This document shows, piece after piece, positions 1-8,811 of a DNA stretch of 64,000 nucleotides. The position numbers and the translations under genes were made by a program. Positions within the stretch are counted from its first letter, which is position 1, and each line of letters opens with the position of its first letter. This DNA comes from Pantanalinema rosaneae (lineage in GTDB: Bacteria; Cyanobacteriota; Cyanobacteriia; Leptolyngbyales; Leptolyngbyaceae). The notes below the pieces were generated by a model. The model searched no databases. It was not told the DNA's origin and worked only from the letters and a program-made list of their open reading frames with translations. Location of the stretch: contig NZ_JBLZFZ010000035.1 in the NCBI RefSeq assembly GCF_050753385.1, forward strand, positions 18,364 to 82,363. The letters are read 5' to 3'.

Positions 1-2
1 CC

Positions 3-389
3 CGATCGTTTGGCTTAAGACTGCAAACCTACCAAAAGCTCCAGGCAGCGGAAGCGGTGATCGTGCAACAGGTCTATACCCGCTTGCAAGCCCTTGATCC
101 CACGATGTTTCAAGTCCAGCAGGATGACCTGAGTGCCAAATGGAAACGGGATACGATTCGTGTTTTGCGGTATTCGGCGATCGCGATGCTGCTGGATGAC
201 CCTGCCACCTTACAGGAACGGCTACTGTTCTGGTTTCAAAGCATCATGAAAGCCTTTGGGGCACAACGCAGTTGCCATCTGACCTACGCCACCATGCAGG
301 AAGTGGTCAAGCAATACCTGTCTCCTGTTCAGGCAAGCCTATTTTGCCCAATTCTGGAAATGAATCAGAAACTCCTGGGAACCAAATAA
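3..389 (+). CDS. Phycobiliprotein-like globin-fold protein, 5' end missing
   Basis: The reading frame is open to the left edge, so this is the C-terminal part of a longer protein; a GTG at 57 is an internal codon or a weak alternative start. The helical pattern matches the second half of phycobilisome alpha/beta subunits: a KRD followed by LRYSAIAMLLDD corresponds to the C-x-RD...LRY..YA..aGD block of phycocyanin, and the tail MQEVVKQYLSPVQASLF corresponds to the subunit C-terminus. The usual bilin-binding cysteine two residues before RD is a tryptophan here, so this site probably carries no bilin. Its role is unknown; it could be a regulatory or assembly paralogue. The family call is by eye and moderately sure. 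Confidence 0.5.
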   Translation, partial: RSFGLRLQTYQKLQAAEAVIVQQVYTRLQALDPTMFQVQQDDLSAKWKRDTIRVLRYSAIAMLLDDPATLQERLLFWFQSIMKAFGAQRSCHLTYATMQEVVKQYLSPVQASLFCPILEMNQKLLGTK

Positions 390-570
390 GCGATCGCCAG
401 TCGGGTCGTCTAGTTTGCCAGATCATGCGGCATGATTAAGAAAGATGACTGATGCAGCTACGATGCCGTGGCGCAATCTACCGTCAACCTGAAGCATTTC
501 GGTGTGAGCAACGGTAATTTTTGGCATTCTATCCCGATCTCGTTACTCTTAATTCCCTAGACAGAACCTC
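390..570. other. Intergenic region upstream of alaS
   Basis: This stretch opens with a HIP1 octamer at 390-397 and presumably holds the alaS promoter. I see no tRNA, strong hairpin or convincing -35/-10 pair, and no clear Shine-Dalgarno sequence before the alaS ATG. Confidence 0.4.
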
Positions 571-3198
571 ATGGCTACTCCTTTGAGCGGTGCGCAAATT
601 CGGCAAGCGTTTCTCGACTTTTATGCAGCAAAAGGGCACAAGATTCTGCCCAGTGCTTCTCTGATTCCCGAAGATCCGACTGTGTTGTTGACGATCGCGG
701 GAATGCTGCCCTTTAAGCCGATTTTCTTGGGACAACAGGCGGCGGAATTTCCCCGTGCCACCACTGCCCAAAAATGCTTGCGTACCAACGATATTGAAAA
801 CGTGGGTCGCACCGCTCGGCATCACACCTTCTTCGAGATGCTGGGTAACTTTAGCTTTGGGGATTACTTTAAGTCCCAGGCGATCGCGTGGGCATGGGAA
901 CTCTGTACCCAGGTCTACAATCTGCCACCCGAGCGCTTAGTCGTCAGTGTGTTTGAGGAAGATGATGAAGCCTTTGCCATCTGGCGGGATGAGGTGGGTC
1001 TGCCGGAACACCGGATTCAGCGCATGGGTGCCAAGGATAACTTTTGGGCATCGGGCCCGACGGGACCCTGTGGCCCCTGCTCCGAGATTTACTACGATTT
1101 CCATCCCGAACAGGGCGACGACACGATCGATCTGGAAGATGACACCCGGTTTATCGAGGTCTATAACCTGGTGTTCATGCAATACAACCGGGATGCTGAT
1201 GGCAATCTGACCCCGTTGCAGAACAAAAACATTGATACGGGGTTAGGACTGGAACGAATGGCACAAGTCTTGCAAAAAGTGCCGAACAACTATGAGACAG
1301 ATCTGATTTTCCCGATCGTTAAGGCGGCGGCAGAAATTGCTAGCATTGACTATGCTAAAGCCGATAATGCCACTAAAATTGCGCTTAAGGTAATTGGCGA
1401 CCATATTCGGGCAGTCGTCCACATGATCGCGGATGGCATTACCGTGTCCAATCTGGGGCGGGGGTATGTGTTACGGCGGCTGATCCGACGAGTGATTCGC
1501 TACGGTCGGCAAATTGGCATTAAGCAAGAGTTTACCCCTCAAGTGGCGGAAACCGCGATCGCTCTGGCTGAAGCAACCTATCCCCAGGTGCGAGCAATGG
1601 AAGCCACAATCAAAGTGGCGTTGCAACGCGAGGAAATCAACTTCCTGAAAACCCTGGAGCGGGGTGAAAAGATCCTGGCAGAAATTATCGATCGCCTCGG
1701 AAAAGGAGGACAAATTTCTGGCAAGGATGCCTACGATCTCTATGCCACCTATGGCTTCCCCCTAGAAATGACGCAGGAAATTGCTGCTGAACAGGGATTA
1801 ACGGTTGATCTAGAGGAGTTTGAGGCTGAACAAGAACGCGATCGCATCCGCTCCCAGCAAGCCCATGAAACCGTGGATTTAACCGTTCAAAATGGCTTAA
1901 ATCAACTGATTAATCACATCGCGGAAACGGAATTTCTCGGTTATACCCAACCCTCTAGCGAGGCGGAAGTGAAGGCGTTATTGGTGAATGGGCAACTGGT
2001 TCAACAAGCAGAGGCAGGCAGTTCAGTTCAAGTGGTGCTGGATCAAACCCCGTTCTATGCCGAGTCGGGGGGACAGATTGGCGATCGCGGCTATCTGTCA
2101 GGTGGCGATGTCTTGGTACGGGTGGAAGATGTCCAGAAGCAGGCTGGGTTCTTTGTCCATCACGGTCGGATTGAGCGAGGAACCCTCCATGTCGCGGATG
2201 TGGTGACGGCGCAAATTGACTTAGCGTGCCGCCGTCGAGCACAGGCACACCATACGGCTACTCACTTATTACAATCTGCCCTGAAGCAAATTGTCGATGA
2301 CAACATTTCCCAGGCTGGCTCCCTGGTTGCCTTCGATCGCCTGCGGTTTGACTATCATTGTCCCCGCCCCTTAACGGCGAAAGAACTCCAGCAAATTGAA
2401 GAACAGGTGAATATCTGGATTGCTGAAGCCCATGATGCCCAAACCTATGTCTTACCGTTAGCCGAGGCAAAAGCTCGGGGGGCGATCGCCATGTTTGGCG
2501 AAAAGTATGGCAGTGAAGTGCGAGTGTTGGATGTGGCTGGCGTGTCGATCGAACTCTGTGGCGGTACCCATGTGCGGAATACTGCCGAAATTGGGCTGTT
2601 CAAAATTGTGTCTGAGACAGGGGTTGCGGCTGGGATTCGGCGGATTGAAGCGGTCGCAGGACCGGCGGTACTGGAATACCTGAATCTGCGTGATAGCGTC
2701 GTTAGGGATCTGAGCGATCGGTTTAAAGTCAAGCCAGAGGATATTCCCGATCGTATTACGGGGCTACAAAATGAACTGAAATCCACCCAAAAACAGTTGG
2801 ACACGCTCAAGAGCCAGTTAGCCTTAGCCAAAGCGGATAGCTTACTGAACCAAGCCGAAGCAGTGGGCGAGTTTCAGATTCTCGTCGCGCAGCTGGATGG
2901 TGTAGATGCTAATGCCTTAACCACGGCGGCTGAACAACTTCAGCAAAAACTGAAGGATGGGGCGGTGGTCTTGGGTTCCATCCCGGAGGAGGGCAAGGTA
3001 AGTCTGGTGGCTTCCTTCAGTCCCGGCGTAGTCAAAAAAGGGTTACAGGCTGGCAAACTTGTGGGTGCGATCGCTAAACTATGTGGCGGTGGCGGTGGTG
3101 GCCGACCGAATTTGGCTCAGGCAGGAGGACGGGATGCCAGTAAACTGCCAGAAGCCTTGGCAACGGCGAAACAACAGTTACAGTCTGGCTTGCAGTAA
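571..3198 (+). CDS. alaS: Alanine--tRNA ligase
   Basis: Charges tRNA-Ala with alanine in the cytoplasm. The 875-residue length is standard for the bacterial enzyme. The N-terminal class II catalytic core shows HHTFFEMLGNFSFGDYFK and the GPTGPCGPCSEIYYD block. The editing domain has its zinc ligands intact: HxxxH at H561/H565 (HTATH) and CGGTH at C663/H667. A C-Ala domain ends with a CGGGGGGRPNLAQAGG motif after a short coiled coil near residues 730-760. Translation starts at an ATG followed by ATPLSGAQIRQAFLDFY, the normal N-terminus of cyanobacterial AlaRS. It stands alone on the plus strand and converges on the next gene across a strong hairpin. Confidence 0.98.
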   Translation: MATPLSGAQIRQAFLDFYAAKGHKILPSASLIPEDPTVLLTIAGMLPFKPIFLGQQAAEFPRATTAQKCLRTNDIENVGRTARHHTFFEMLGNFSFGDYFKSQAIAWAWELCTQVYNLPPERLVVSVFEEDDEAFAIWRDEVGLPEHRIQRMGAKDNFWASGPTGPCGPCSEIYYDFHPEQGDDTIDLEDDTRFIEVYNLVFMQYNRDADGNLTPLQNKNIDTGLGLERMAQVLQKVPNNYETDLIFPIVKAAAEIASIDYAKADNATKIALKVIGDHIRAVVHMIADGITVSNLGRGYVLRRLIRRVIRYGRQIGIKQEFTPQVAETAIALAEATYPQVRAMEATIKVALQREEINFLKTLERGEKILAEIIDRLGKGGQISGKDAYDLYATYGFPLEMTQEIAAEQGLTVDLEEFEAEQERDRIRSQQAHETVDLTVQNGLNQLINHIAETEFLGYTQPSSEAEVKALLVNGQLVQQAEAGSSVQVVLDQTPFYAESGGQIGDRGYLSGGDVLVRVEDVQKQAGFFVHHGRIERGTLHVADVVTAQIDLACRRRAQAHHTATHLLQSALKQIVDDNISQAGSLVAFDRLRFDYHCPRPLTAKELQQIEEQVNIWIAEAHDAQTYVLPLAEAKARGAIAMFGEKYGSEVRVLDVAGVSIELCGGTHVRNTAEIGLFKIVSETGVAAGIRRIEAVAGPAVLEYLNLRDSVVRDLSDRFKVKPEDIPDRITGLQNELKSTQKQLDTLKSQLALAKADSLLNQAEAVGEFQILVAQLDGVDANALTTAAEQLQQKLKDGAVVLGSIPEEGKVSLVASFSPGVVKKGLQAGKLVGAIAKLCGGGGGGRPNLAQAGGRDASKLPEALATAKQQLQSGLQ

Positions 3199-3211
3199 TT
3201 CCAGCCTCTAA

Positions 3212-3257
3212 ATTCATCTAGGGACGGATGGGATGCGTCCTGCTGCCCTAGATGAAT
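3212..3257. terminator. Bidirectional hairpin between alaS and DUF2294 gene
   Basis: A perfect 12-base inverted repeat (ATTCATCTAGGG at 3212-3223, CCCTAGATGAAT at 3246-3257) encloses a GC-rich loop and lies between convergent genes. There is no long T tract, so it may stop transcription weakly or protect 3' ends on both strands. Confidence 0.55.
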
Positions 3258-3271
3258 GGCTGAAATCGGTT

Positions 3272-3706
3272 TTAAGATACCTTCCGAGCCTCGCTGCTGA
3301 CTTTACTCGCTGTCGATCGGGTGTTGAGTTGAGGTGTTTCTGCCAGTAAGGCAATAAAACCAGTACGTTCTGTATCCAACTTGGCATCACTCAGCAAGTC
3401 AATCACAGCCACGCCAACGACCTCTTCAATCAATTTGCGAATTTGAGGTTGGATAGCTTCATTCAGATTGAGATGAACTTCTTCCGCTAACTCTTCCTTG
3501 CCATTCCCTAGCAAGAACTGGGCGGGTTGTGTGACTGAATTTTCCAAGACAATCACAACCTTTCGGTCAACAATCTGACTGCTGACTCGCTCTAACCGAT
3601 GTCCAGTTTGAGTCCGATAAAGGGCGAGAATGCGTTGAGATAATGTTCGTTCTAACTGACCAGATGTAGGAATCGAGCCTGTCATAGGAGTAAAATCTGC
3701 CTTCAT
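3272..3706 (-). CDS. DUF2294 (MpsC-like) domain protein
   Basis: A 144-residue protein with the DUF2294 pattern: a short N-terminus, then QLERTLSQRILALYRTQTG, a strand-rich VDRKVVIVLENSVTQPAQFLL segment, a central helix, and a VVGVAVIDLLSDAKLDTERT motif near residues 95-115. The family is also called MpsC after a proposed sodium-linked membrane-potential system in firmicutes, but no partners (MpsA/MpsB) are adjacent here, so that function should not be transferred. The C-terminal 20 residues are Ser/Thr-rich. Start is ATG at 3706; a second ATG at 3685 is possible because neither has a clear ribosome binding site. It stands alone. Confidence 0.7.
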   Translation of the reverse strand: MKADFTPMTGSIPTSGQLERTLSQRILALYRTQTGHRLERVSSQIVDRKVVIVLENSVTQPAQFLLGNGKEELAEEVHLNLNEAIQPQIRKLIEEVVGVAVIDLLSDAKLDTERTGFIALLAETPQLNTRSTASKVSSEARKVS

Positions 3707-4320
3707 TTTTAGCTAATGAATATTTAATTAGGAAAATCGGCATTCGTAAATCTGCCTTTGGAATTAACTCTGCGTAGCCTGCATTACTTCCTTTCAATTC
3801 CTGGGATTAAATCTTTATGGAGACAGCAAACTCTACACTAAGACAGATCCAAAAAAAATATGTTTGTTTATAACGAAAAATATTTTGATAAGTTACTTAA
3901 AGTCAAATTTCTATCAAAGACTACGATCGGAATTACTCAGTTATCTACTTGTGCAAGTAGGAGCGTGGGAGATATTCCCATGCGGCGGGAGCCTAGGAGC
4001 GTGGATTTAATCAAACCGTAACTGTACGGGCGTAGCCGATCAAGCTCTATCCTGCAATGGATTTGACAGCAAACCCGCCCCTACCCAATCTCGAACTGAT
4101 TTAATTCTCATTCCTTAGTCAGCACAAATTCCTCGATCGTAAAATTTCGTAAGCCAATATAAAATTATGTTGCAGTAATCGAAGAAATGTTTGCCACACT
4201 CCTTTTAAATGTGTTAAGTAACATCTCCTGTCCTCATTTTCTCTATAGCCCTACCCAGCACACTTGCCATTTTGCTTTCCCCTTCTAAACAGGGTCGCTC
4301 TGTGCGGTAAAGTTACAGTT
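3707..4320. other. 614-base intergenic region with short repeats
   Basis: This AT-rich stretch has no supported gene. It holds an 11-base direct repeat TAGGAGCGTGG at 3958-3968 and 3994-4004, with a TGGGA/TCCCA dyad at 3966-3980 between them, and a GTACGGGCG core near 4024 resembling the arm of the palindromic repeat at 32824-32897. It must also contain promoters for the flanking divergent genes, but no clear -10/-35 pair stands out. Confidence 0.45.
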
Positions 4321-5079
4321 ATGTATGATGACGATGAGCTAAGCATCCTCGATATTGAGGACGACCTAGAAAGCCCCTTAGATCAGATGGCAGCCGTTGA
4401 TGCGGAATCAGCGGAACCTAAGCCTGATCCGGAAGAAATGTTGCCATTGCTGGAGTCCCCTGACACCAACCAGCGCATGTTGGCAGCCCGCGCCTTTTGT
4501 GAACTGCAAGACGATCGCGCCATTCCCCATCTGATCCAACTATTAACTGACCCCTGTCCGTTAGTGCGGGTTAGCGCTGCCTACGGATTGGGTCGTAACC
4601 CTAGTCCTGATGCCGTAGAACCGCTGATCGCCCGATATAACGAAGATTGGAATGGCTACGTCCGTAAAGGGGTGGTCTGGGCATTAGGTAACTGTCGCGA
4701 TCGCCATTCGTTACCAACCCTAATCGATGCCCTCAAGACCGATATTTCAGCAGTTCGGCTCTGGGCCGCCAGTTCTCTGGCTCAAATGGCTTCCGTTGGC
4801 TATGATGCGGTGATTGCCGCGATTCCGCCCCTGATTGAAGGCTTACGCCGCGATCCCGTAGCCGCCGTTCGCAGTAATTGTGCCTGGTCAGTGGGGCAAC
4901 TGTGTCGGGAACTGCCTTCCAATGTGGTCTACGCTACAGCGATCGATGCGTTGTTAGAAACTTTTGTGGAAGACGAAGAGTTAGGAGTGCGGGAGGATGC
5001 CCGATCGGCTCTGCTCAAGCTGGGTGATCCTCGCGGCCTCCAGTTAATTGAGGAACTAGAGCGGGAAGGCTTCCTCTAA
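4321..5079 (+). CDS. HEAT-repeat protein
   Basis: A 252-residue protein built from about five HEAT/PBS-lyase-like repeats, for example DDRAIPHLIQLLTDPCPLVR, DAVEPLIARYNEDW and HSLPTLIDALKTD, each with paired helices and Pro/Asp turns. An acidic N-terminus (MYDDDELSILDIEDDLE) precedes them. HEAT proteins act as protein-binding scaffolds; in cyanobacteria relatives are phycobilin lyases of the CpcE/F type, but nothing here ties it to a particular bilin or partner. I chose the ATG at 4321; the frame extends upstream to 4264, but those residues look non-conserved. It is single and converges with the lipoxygenase gene. Confidence 0.8.
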   Translation: MYDDDELSILDIEDDLESPLDQMAAVDAESAEPKPDPEEMLPLLESPDTNQRMLAARAFCELQDDRAIPHLIQLLTDPCPLVRVSAAYGLGRNPSPDAVEPLIARYNEDWNGYVRKGVVWALGNCRDRHSLPTLIDALKTDISAVRLWAASSLAQMASVGYDAVIAAIPPLIEGLRRDPVAAVRSNCAWSVGQLCRELPSNVVYATAIDALLETFVEDEELGVREDARSALLKLGDPRGLQLIEELEREGFL

Positions 5080-5095
5080 GCCAACCTGTATCACC

Positions 5096-5131
5096 AGAAG
5101 GCACAGGATCACGCTTAACCCTATGCCTTCT
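5096..5131. terminator. Convergent hairpin after HEAT gene
   Basis: AGAAGGCA (5096-5103) pairs perfectly with TGCCTTCT (5124-5131) over a 20-base loop, in the 68-base gap between convergent genes. There is no U-tract, so its role as a terminator is inferred. Confidence 0.4.
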
Positions 5132-5147
5132 ATGCTCTAACTTCTAT

Positions 5148-7082
5148 TTAGATATTGATGCTATTGGGAATACAGGAAGGTAACAGGTAAGGATAGGCAA
5201 CCCCTGTATTAGCGACCCGCTGCTGGTTACGGGCATGGATCGTGCGCTCAATTTCCGTCAACTCTGCTTGAAACTGGGCAAGAATCTGTTGATCCCCCCG
5301 ATCGGCAAACCGAATTAACTCAGAACTGCCGAGGGTGCCCCAGCGAATCCCACTTAGGGCAAAACTGAGTTCTATTTGTCCCAAATCCTGGGCGGGTGGT
5401 GGCAGCAAATCCTTTACAGATGGGCAGCTATCCGGGCGACAGTATGCCGCTAACGGGGCATTCGGTGGATAACCGACATAATCAAACTGGCTAAAATTTA
5501 CGGCCGCATGTTGGGGCCCACAGGTAAAGATCACCTGAGTCACAATCTCGATCAGTTGCTGCACCCCGATCGCATCCTTAGAGGAGGGAAACCCCGGGAC
5601 TCGCGCATAGGTCGGCAATGATTCAGGAGCCAGCCCAAACTGCGCTAACATCTCGGTTGGCAACCAACTTGGAGCCTGGGCAAATTCTTTCCAGGGGCGA
5701 GTATTGATCGGATCACCTAGTTCCCCAATCCAGCCAGGTAAATAAGGATCTTGATGAATGGCGCGATCGTCCGGGTAATAGCGTTGTAAATAGCGGCTGA
5801 CATAGCGATTGATCGCCTGCCATAGTAGCTTGGCATCATCCCGATAGGGAAAGTCGGGCAACACATCCCCATCTACGCCCCGACTCTGAATATTGCGGGG
5901 GAGAGCATAATCGGCAAACGGACGGTTGCGGTATGTTTGATTAATTAATGCCAGTGAAGCTTCCCGTGTGGGTGCCATTAGTTGATCGATCGCGCCATTT
6001 TCACCTAACAGCACCTCATTGCCCCGCGTATTAATCGCTAGCAAAAACTGAAAGTGGGGACGCAGCAATTGGTAGAGGGGATGGTTAGTAGGGAGTTGCC
6101 GACAGGTGGCGATCGCAATTGCCTCCATCGCCAAATGAGTATCGCTCAGGTGGGAAATCAGTTCATGATGGGTGACATCTGCCACCTGGACATAGAGTTT
6201 TGCCTGCATCCAGGCATCTGCCTCGCCTCCAGCCTGGGGGGGCAACACCACCCGTCCCGGCTCAACCTGAATCAGCAGTGGCTCTAACCCCTGGGGCGAG
6301 CAATGAAATACTGCGATCGGACTGCCCACATAGCGACCGGGCTGTAACTCAGCCGGAGTCAGGTTTTCTAAGCAGGGGTAGTCGGCAATAAATAATTTCT
6401 GAGTAGCAGATGCCTCGATCAGATCAATGGGACTACCATTGGCGAGGGTTAACGGTTGGGTTGCCCAGCTTTGCAGTCGGGGTTGATCCGCCGCCTGTAC
6501 CTGCCGGATCACCATCGGGTTTTGTCCGGCTAACCGTTGGCGGGCAAACTCTCGATCGCTGAGTCCCCCCTCCCGTTGATGAATTTGGGCAACTACAGGA
6601 CGCGATCGCTGGTGCCGTTCTAAAGCCTGGTAAAATCGGGTACGCTGTTGAGTCGCTATTTCCGTTTGGGTGAGAGTACCTTGCGGACGAACCGCCGACA
6701 CCGCCTGTTTTGCCGCCAGCATCGCCAGCATCATCGATCGGCGCTGCCGCACAAAGTTAGCATCAAACTGCTCATTCGGTGGCAGATGGAAATTAAACCA
6801 ACCGGACTGGAAGACCTGCAAATCTACCAGCAGGGTGGTGATCTGCGCCCAACCTTCACTTAAGGATTGAGAGGTATGCTCCATCCGTTGCCATACTAAG
6901 CTCCAGGGTTGGGAAACCCGTCCCTGTTTTACCAGTTGGCGTGGTAATCCAGTCAGAAGATATTGCCAGATCCCTTCATCCCCAATATAGGGAAAAATCC
7001 GGGCGGGTCCAGCCTGGTGCAGCGATCGCGGATCGTAACGATAGTGACCCTGTTGCTCAGTGAGCGGTAAGTGACTACCCAT
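5148..7082 (-). CDS. Lipoxygenase family protein
   Basis: A 644-residue protein that should be a non-heme iron dioxygenase making fatty-acid hydroperoxides. All five iron ligands of the family are visible: H306 and H311 in HELISH, H525 and N529 in HAAVN, and the C-terminal isoleucine I644. The block WMQAKLYVQVADVTHHEL and the downstream RPHFQFLLAINTRGNEVLL align with the catalytic helices of plant and animal enzymes. The Coffa-site residue in INTRGNE is glycine (G354), which in the family usually goes with R-stereospecific oxygenation. It lacks an obvious N-terminal PLAT/C2 domain, as in many bacterial lipoxygenases. It starts 8 bases after the thf1 stop and is very likely co-transcribed with it. 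Substrate is not predictable. Confidence 0.9.
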   Translation of the reverse strand: MGSHLPLTEQQGHYRYDPRSLHQAGPARIFPYIGDEGIWQYLLTGLPRQLVKQGRVSQPWSLVWQRMEHTSQSLSEGWAQITTLLVDLQVFQSGWFNFHLPPNEQFDANFVRQRRSMMLAMLAAKQAVSAVRPQGTLTQTEIATQQRTRFYQALERHQRSRPVVAQIHQREGGLSDREFARQRLAGQNPMVIRQVQAADQPRLQSWATQPLTLANGSPIDLIEASATQKLFIADYPCLENLTPAELQPGRYVGSPIAVFHCSPQGLEPLLIQVEPGRVVLPPQAGGEADAWMQAKLYVQVADVTHHELISHLSDTHLAMEAIAIATCRQLPTNHPLYQLLRPHFQFLLAINTRGNEVLLGENGAIDQLMAPTREASLALINQTYRNRPFADYALPRNIQSRGVDGDVLPDFPYRDDAKLLWQAINRYVSRYLQRYYPDDRAIHQDPYLPGWIGELGDPINTRPWKEFAQAPSWLPTEMLAQFGLAPESLPTYARVPGFPSSKDAIGVQQLIEIVTQVIFTCGPQHAAVNFSQFDYVGYPPNAPLAAYCRPDSCPSVKDLLPPPAQDLGQIELSFALSGIRWGTLGSSELIRFADRGDQQILAQFQAELTEIERTIHARNQQRVANTGVAYPYLLPSCIPNSINI

Positions 7083-7090
7083 TCATTACC

Positions 7091-7834
7091 TTAGGAACCA
7101 GAGGGGGCTTCGTCTTTGGGGGCGGCTGCGGGACTGGATGTTGTGGCATTCGCCTGCTGTTCGCGTTTCTTGCGATCGGCTTTCAGGATATCCTCCATGA
7201 CTGCCTGGGCTTGGGCGAGCTTATCTAGATTGCCTCGATACAATTCCAAGTCTTTTTGGACTTTATCGTCTGGCAGTTTTAATGCCATAGCAGCCTGTTT
7301 TATGGCTTCTTCCCGCCGGGTATCGTCTTTTACTAGATCTGGATCAGCCAGTTCCAGTAGGGTAAATACGCCCACCGCCGCCAGCCGACTGTATTTGTAG
7401 TTAGGACTGCTAACGCTGGCATGAATCGCTCCCTGGAGGTCATCGGTTGGAGCGGTAGCGGCCTGTCCAAACCAGGCTAACAAATTCTCAACTGACATGG
7501 AGCTTGCCATTGCTCGTAAACGATCGGCATCACTGCGGTAACGCTGTGGATCATCCTGGAGGGCTTGACAGAGTCCAGCAAAAATCGAGGCTTTATCTGG
7601 CTCGGGACGATACCCTTGCATAAAGCGATCGAAGGACGTGACAACGCCTAATGCATACAACGGGTCGTAGCGGAAGTCCACATTGACCGCAAGCAAATGC
7701 ATTTCTACCATCAACTCCTCGACAATCCGGCGATAAATTGAGTTAATGGGGCGAGTGTGGATGTTATAAAAGGCTCGCTTGGTGTCAGAAACAGTGCGGA
7801 CGTTATTCACAATAGAATTTGGGATGGCAGACAT
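7091..7834 (-). CDS. thf1: Thylakoid formation protein Thf1 / Psb29
   Basis: The block VRTVSDTKRAFYNIHTRPIN followed by YRRIVEELMVEMHLL and DFRYDPLYALGVVTSFD is diagnostic of Thf1 (Psb29), a PSII-associated thylakoid biogenesis factor. A basic, Lys/Arg/Gln-rich coiled coil at the C-terminus, then Ala/Ser-rich residues, is also typical. I start it at the ATG at 7834, which has GGAGG just upstream; the frame also contains ATG at 7843, TTG at 7870 and a GTG at 7810 that would give the shortest family-like N-terminus. Thf1 is known to affect PSII repair and FtsH levels. Here it is the first gene of a two-gene unit with a lipoxygenase. Confidence 0.95.
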   Translation of the reverse strand: MSAIPNSIVNNVRTVSDTKRAFYNIHTRPINSIYRRIVEELMVEMHLLAVNVDFRYDPLYALGVVTSFDRFMQGYRPEPDKASIFAGLCQALQDDPQRYRSDADRLRAMASSMSVENLLAWFGQAATAPTDDLQGAIHASVSSPNYKYSRLAAVGVFTLLELADPDLVKDDTRREEAIKQAAMALKLPDDKVQKDLELYRGNLDKLAQAQAVMEDILKADRKKREQQANATTSSPAAAPKDEAPSGS

Positions 7835-7999
7835 ATCCTCCATTCTCGCGTTTGATGAGGAGTTTGCCAAGTTTTAAGCTGATTGACGGCTGGAAACCTT
7901 GCCGAACGCTGTTTGCATCTGGTTGGTTTCTACTACTAATCAGCATCTGCTGAACCAGTCTTGGACAATCTGAAAGCTCGATCGCGACATTTCTTGCGG

Positions 8000-8305
8000 C
8001 TAAATCGTTGGTTTAGGCAGGACTCGCAGAAACTTAACGATTTGTCCGGTGACTTCCAGGCTGATTAAGTAATGATCTAAGGTGAAGCGATAGAAAATTC
8101 CACTCGTACCCAGTTGGCGAAATTCTGGTAATTCCTGGATCTGGTTAATCTGATAAAAGTCTTCAAAGACAAATTTTTGCAGTTGACAGGCCGCCGCCGG
8201 TTCTAGCTGTTTCAGATCCCGTAAAAATCCCCGTTCGTAGCGAATCTCTAGCCCTTGGGGGGTATGCATCCTCCGGGCGGAAGTCTGCTGCTCTAGTGTG
8301 TTCAT
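8000..8305 (-). CDS. RelE/ParE-like toxin
   Basis: A small (101-residue) protein with the RelE/ParE fold pattern: a first strand IRYERGFLRDLKQLEP, a helical middle, then GTSGIFYRFTLDHYLISLEV and IVKFLRVLPK, equivalent to the yRiR.gdyRi...v.v..v..R strands of RelE-type mRNA interferases. An internal ATG at 8269 would remove 12 residues and better match family N-termini. It lies 75 bases downstream of a 66-residue gene on the same strand, the usual antitoxin-toxin order. Family assignment rests on pattern only; catalytic residues are poorly conserved in this family. Confidence 0.65.
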   Translation of the reverse strand: MNTLEQQTSARRMHTPQGLEIRYERGFLRDLKQLEPAAACQLQKFVFEDFYQINQIQELPEFRQLGTSGIFYRFTLDHYLISLEVTGQIVKFLRVLPKPTI

Positions 8306-8380
8306 AAACGACCTTAGGAGAATGGTGGACAGAACAGTGATGGAGCAGTCCCTAGCAATTTCATGCCGGTTGGCAGCTTG

Positions 8381-8581
8381 CTAGAGATGGGGCAACACTC
8401 GCAGGGCTTCTTCACGAGTCAAGGTGTCTCCCGGTTTGAGACTCTGTTTAGACGCTTGAATTGCCTGAATCATGTAGGAATCACAATACAGATCCGATAG
8501 GTCTGCCCAGATATTGACCAGTTGCTCATCGGACAGCTGATCAATCAGGCGATGCACTTTGGTTCTCAGACGATTAACCAT
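8381..8581 (-). CDS. Putative antitoxin of type II TA module
   Basis: A 66-residue protein (MVNRLRTKVHRLIDQLSDEQ...) with a helical N-terminus and a C-terminal LKPGDTLTREEALRVLPHL tail. It closely resembles the small cyanobacterial antitoxins whose C-terminus wraps a RelE-type toxin. It precedes the toxin-like gene on the same strand. No DNA-binding ribbon-helix-helix is obvious, so autoregulation cannot be claimed. Both genes could form one transcript from the divergent region shared with livM. Confidence 0.55.
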   Translation of the reverse strand: MVNRLRTKVHRLIDQLSDEQLVNIWADLSDLYCDSYMIQAIQASKQSLKPGDTLTREEALRVLPHL

Positions 8582-8811
8582 AACTCCAAGATTGCTGCGC
8601 TCAATTCGGCGATCAGGCAGTGGCTAGAAGTACCGCTGTTACGGTTAGCGTTCCCAAAATTAGGTCTGAATCATCTTTTAAGAAATTAAAGTTTGGATGA
8701 ATTACCAACATCATTTTTGTTTCTTGCGAAGTAAATTCTGAAGTGAACCGATAGCTACAGGGGAAGGTTGCCTGATAGGATACAATTCCGATCGCCTTTG
8801 ACCTTAAGCCC

